Positions 60,499 to 64,000 of a stretch of 64,000 bases of DNA are shown one piece after another (within the stretch, counting starts at the first letter, position 1; each line of letters opens with the position of its first letter). Both the position numbers and the translations under genes were made by a program. The stretch comes from Micrococcus endophyticus (lineage in GTDB: Bacteria; Actinomycetota; Actinomycetes; Actinomycetales; Micrococcaceae), in the NCBI RefSeq assembly GCF_014205115.1, contig NZ_JACHMW010000001.1, forward strand, positions 1,612,001 to 1,676,000, read 5' to 3'. The notes beneath the pieces were generated by a model. It saw only the letters and a list, made by a program, of their open reading frames with translations. It made no database searches and had not been told where the DNA came from.

Positions 60499-60789
60499 AT
60501 GAGCATCGTGCAGATCGACGTCGAGGACCTGCGGGCCAAGAGCGGGGCCGTGGAGGGCTCCATCGGACGCCTCCAGGCCGAGGTGGGCGCCATGGAGGCG
60601 CACCTGCGCCAGCTGCAGGACACGTGGCGCGGCCAGGCGGCCGCCAACTTCCAGGGGGTGCTCACCGAGTGGCGGGCCACCCAGCAGCGCGTCGAGGAGT
60701 CGCTGGCCGGCATCCGCCGCGCCATGGACGCCGCCGCCCAGCAGTACCAGGACGCGGAGGCCGCGAACGCCGCCATGTTCCGCCACTGA
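60499..60789 (+). CDS. WXG100-family (EsxA-like) protein
   Basis: 96 residues, the usual WXG100 length. Two predicted helices with the hairpin W-x-G turn in LQDTWRGQAAANFQGVL (near residues 42-45); the C-terminal helix has Tyr in QQYQDAEAAN, similar to the YxxxD/E secretion signal (Y-Q-D-A-E). Small ESX/type VII secretion substrate or structural factor. No EccC, EccB or second Esx gene occurs in the window, so it is an orphan here. ATG 60499 follows GAGGGGA by 8 nt. Own -10 overlaps the kinase stop. Confidence 0.92.
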   Translation: MSIVQIDVEDLRAKSGAVEGSIGRLQAEVGAMEAHLRQLQDTWRGQAAANFQGVLTEWRATQQRVEESLAGIRRAMDAAAQQYQDAEAANAAMFRH

Positions 60790-60802
60790 GCGGGTGTGCG
60801 CA

Positions 60803-60838
60803 CCGCGGGGCGCGGCCGAGGACGGCCGCGCCCCGCGG
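60803..60838 (+). terminator. Hairpin after WXG100 gene
   Basis: Perfect 16-bp stem (60803-60818 with 60823-60838), loop AGGA; no T-run. Confidence 0.8.
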
Positions 60839-60847
60839 CGTGCTTCC

Positions 60848-60853
60848 TAGAGT
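60848..60853 (+). promoter_or_regulatory. -10 box TAGAGT, leaderless DUF4031-HD gene
   Basis: TAGAGT lies 6 nt before ATG 60860. Confidence 0.6.
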
Positions 60854-60859
60854 GGTGCC

Positions 60860-61792
60860 ATGACCGTCCTGATCGACCCGCCGGCTTGGCCGGCCCACGG
60901 CACCGTGTTCGCCCACCTCGTCTCGGACGCCTCCCTCGAGGAGCTGCACGCGTTCGCGCGCGCGGCCGGGCTGCCCGAGCGCGCGTTCGACCGGGACCAC
61001 TACGACGTCCCCGCCCACCGGTGCGAGGAGCTCGTGGCCCGGGGCGCCGTGCCCGTGAGCGGGCGCGAGCTGGTCCGCCGGCTCGTGGCCTCCGGCCTGC
61101 GGGTGCCCGCCCGCGGCCGCGCCGAGAAGCGGGACGCCGTCCTGGCCCGGCGCTGGGCCGCGCTCTTCGAGGGCACCGGGGCGCGGGCGGAGGCCGTGGA
61201 CGCGGCCGGCCGAGACCTGCGGGAGCGCTGGGCGCAGCCGCACCGGCACTACCACGACCGCTCCCACCTGCTGGCCGTGCTCGAGGCCGTCGACCTGCTC
61301 GAGCGGGCCGGCGCGGACCCGGGCCCGGAGCCCCGGGCCGTCCGGTTGGCCGCGTGGTTCCACGACGCGGTCTACGCCGGCGACCCGGCCGCCCCCGCGG
61401 GCCAGGACGAGGCCGACTCCGCCGCGCTGGCCGCGCGGATGCTCGCCGCGCCCGCGCTGGCGTTGCCGGCCGCCGTCGTCGGCGAGGTGCGACGCCTGGT
61501 GCTGCTCACCGCCGGCCACGACCCCGCCCCGCAGGACGCCGCCGGCGCCCTGCTCTGCGACGCCGACCTCGAGGTGCTTGGCCGCTCCCCCGAGGCGTAC
61601 CGGCGGTACGTGCAGGCCGTGCGCCGCGACTTCGCCCACGTGCCGGACGCGGACTGGGCGCGCGGGCGCGCCGCCGTGCTCGAGTCCCTGCTCGGGGCGG
61701 AGCGCCTGTACCGCACGGCCCCGGGCCGCGCCCACTGGGAGGCGGCGGCCCGCCGCAACCTCGAGGCGGAGCTGGCGACCCTTCGCCCCTGA
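60860..61792 (+). CDS. DUF4031 - HD domain fusion protein
   Basis: 310 residues. N-terminal about 90 residues: DUF4031-like (MTVLIDPPAWPAHGTVFAHLVSD, FDRDHYDVPAHR). C-terminal about 200 residues: HD-type metal-dependent phosphohydrolase, with HRHYHDRSHLLAVL, WFHDAVYAG (the H-D pair) and LLCDADLEVLG (final Asp). The HD half resembles small HD proteins presumed to act on nucleotides; neither half has an assigned substrate. Fusion of the two suggests they act on related ligands. Leaderless start at ATG 60860. Confidence 0.85.
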   Translation: MTVLIDPPAWPAHGTVFAHLVSDASLEELHAFARAAGLPERAFDRDHYDVPAHRCEELVARGAVPVSGRELVRRLVASGLRVPARGRAEKRDAVLARRWAALFEGTGARAEAVDAAGRDLRERWAQPHRHYHDRSHLLAVLEAVDLLERAGADPGPEPRAVRLAAWFHDAVYAGDPAAPAGQDEADSAALAARMLAAPALALPAAVVGEVRRLVLLTAGHDPAPQDAAGALLCDADLEVLGRSPEAYRRYVQAVRRDFAHVPDADWARGRAAVLESLLGAERLYRTAPGRAHWEAAARRNLEAELATLRP

Positions 61793-61824
61793 CCCCCGAC
61801 CCCGCCCCACCCCCGCCCCCTGCA

Positions 61825-61894
61825 CTTTCGTTCGGGAAATCGTCGTTACCATCCCGTCCTCCTCGCCGGGTGACGACGATTTCCCGAGCGAAAA
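61825..61894. repeat. Imperfect inverted repeat, second palindrome family
   Basis: Arms 61825-61850 and 61869-61894 match at 23 of 26 positions, with core CGGGAAATCGTCGT, and an 18-nt loop. It is markedly more AT-rich than its surroundings and unlike the plain GC terminators. Lies between the HD-protein stop and the groEL terminator. Confidence 0.85.
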
Positions 61895-61947
61895 CGCCCC
61901 CGGTTCTGCCCCCCGTCCCTGCCCCCTCCCCCGCTCCCGCGGACGCA

Positions 61948-61987
61948 GCGAGGCCCGCCCTCCCCGGACGGGGAGGACGGGCCTCGC
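61948..61987 (-). terminator. Hairpin after groEL
   Basis: 18-nt arms (61948-61965, 61970-61987) with one mismatch, loop GGAC, about 40 nt past the groEL stop. Confidence 0.78.
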
Positions 61988-62028
61988 GTGCTGGGCGCCC
62001 GGACGGACCGGGCGGGCTCAGCGGCTGA

Positions 62029-63744
<1,716 letters not shown>

Positions 63745-63812
63745 TCACCGGTGGACAGGTCCTCCTCCACGGCGCCGGGCCGGCCGGGGTACGGCTGGCA
63801 GTCGCGCCTTCG

Positions 63813-63855
63813 GAGTGCTAACCCCATTATGAGCACTCGCCCGGGGAGAGTGCAA
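63813..63855 (-). promoter_or_regulatory. CIRCE operator (HrcA) and groEL promoter
   Basis: AGCACTC (63832-63838), 9 nt, GAGTGCA (63848-63854) is a CIRCE element with one change per half relative to TTAGCACTC-N9-GAGTGCTAA. A third, perfect half-site GAGTGCTAA sits at 63813-63821. On the minus strand TTGCAC (63850-63855), 18-nt spacer, CATAAT (63826-63831) is the promoter, so CIRCE covers the -35 box and spacer. Confidence 0.85.
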
Positions 63856-63896
63856 AAGGCCGGAGCGCCGCACGCCGCGGTGTCCGCGGACGGCGG

Positions 63897-63941
63897 ACGG
63901 CCCCCGCCCGGGGCGCCGCGGGGCGCTCGGGCGGGGGCCGT
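63897..63941 (-). terminator. Hairpin after the truncated minus-strand gene
   Basis: Perfect 14-bp stem (63897-63910 with 63928-63941) and a 17-nt loop, about 20 nt past the stop at 63960. Confidence 0.7.
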
Positions 63942-63959
63942 CGGGGCCCGGACGGACCG

Positions 63960-64000
63960 TCAGCCGGTGACGACGACGGCGACGCCGTTGACCTGCAGGT
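63960..64000 (-). CDS. C-terminal end of a gene that starts beyond the window
   Basis: A TGA at 63960-63962 on the minus strand closes a frame reading LQVNGVAVVVTG to the window edge. The hairpin right after it and the gap of about 105 bp to the groEL promoter support a real gene end. Too short to identify. Confidence 0.5.
   Translation of the reverse strand, partial: LQVNGVAVVVTG

Overview
The window is very GC-rich, with codon third positions almost all G or C. Gene content and order are those of an actinobacterium, most likely Micrococcaceae (Micrococcus-like). Supporting signs are an IdeR/DtxR repressor with all its metal ligands, an LpqY-SugABC-type sugar importer, a monomeric NADP isocitrate dehydrogenase, a WXG100 protein, a GroEL with a Gly/Met tail behind a CIRCE operator, and many genes whose start codon lies 6-7 nt after a TAnnnT -10 box (leaderless mRNAs). 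The species is inferred from content only.

Layout. 0-5.4 kb: 3' end of a catalase gene, a repeat-rich membrane-anchored protein, purU, a gamma-carbonic-anhydrase-like protein and a D-2-hydroxyacid dehydrogenase. 5.4-10 kb: a four-gene lpqY-sugA-sugB-sugC-type importer operon with 4-nt stop/start overlaps. 10-18.2 kb: hrpB helicase, an unassigned PP-loop protein, a glutaminase-like/STAS/cNMP fusion that has lost its catalytic residues, a SRPBCC-epimerase fusion and an MGMT. 18.3-28.4 kb: icd, purH, an MFS transporter, purN, a DUF6350-like membrane protein and a GT4 glycosyltransferase. 28.4-31.9 kb: gdhA, then a small accessory patch with three copies of a long palindrome around a hypothetical gene and a nonsense-interrupted AbiEi/DUF559-like gene. 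31.9-35.8 kb: thioesterase, App1 phosphatase, IMPase and an FMN-barrel protein. 35.8-40.8 kb: a TPP enzyme, a ureohydrolase, an XRE-cupin regulator and a sodium symporter, which look like one guanidino-compound (arginine-related) catabolic unit. 41-44.3 kb: formaldehyde dehydrogenase, two DUF202 proteins and a rubrerythrin-VIT1 metal transporter. 44.4-49.3 kb: sucD, sucC, pcrA. 49.5-57.4 kb: acyltransferase, tRNA-Arg(CCU), ABC exporter, HNH protein, ideR, serC, DUF3027 and a cold-shock-domain protein. 57.5-64 kb: a two-component system, an orphan WXG100 protein, a DUF4031-HD fusion, groEL, and the last codons of another gene.

Two themes recur. First, about 18 genes show the leaderless pattern, including a divergent pair whose -10 boxes overlap by 2 bp. 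Second, nearly every convergent or 3' intergenic gap holds a strong GC hairpin without a U-tract, the local terminator style. I found no prophage, insertion sequence, CRISPR array or rRNA. The best candidates for undescribed biology are the palindrome family at 30-32 kb, the pseudo-glutaminase/STAS/cNMP protein, the unassigned PP-loop protein and the TPP-ureohydrolase cluster.
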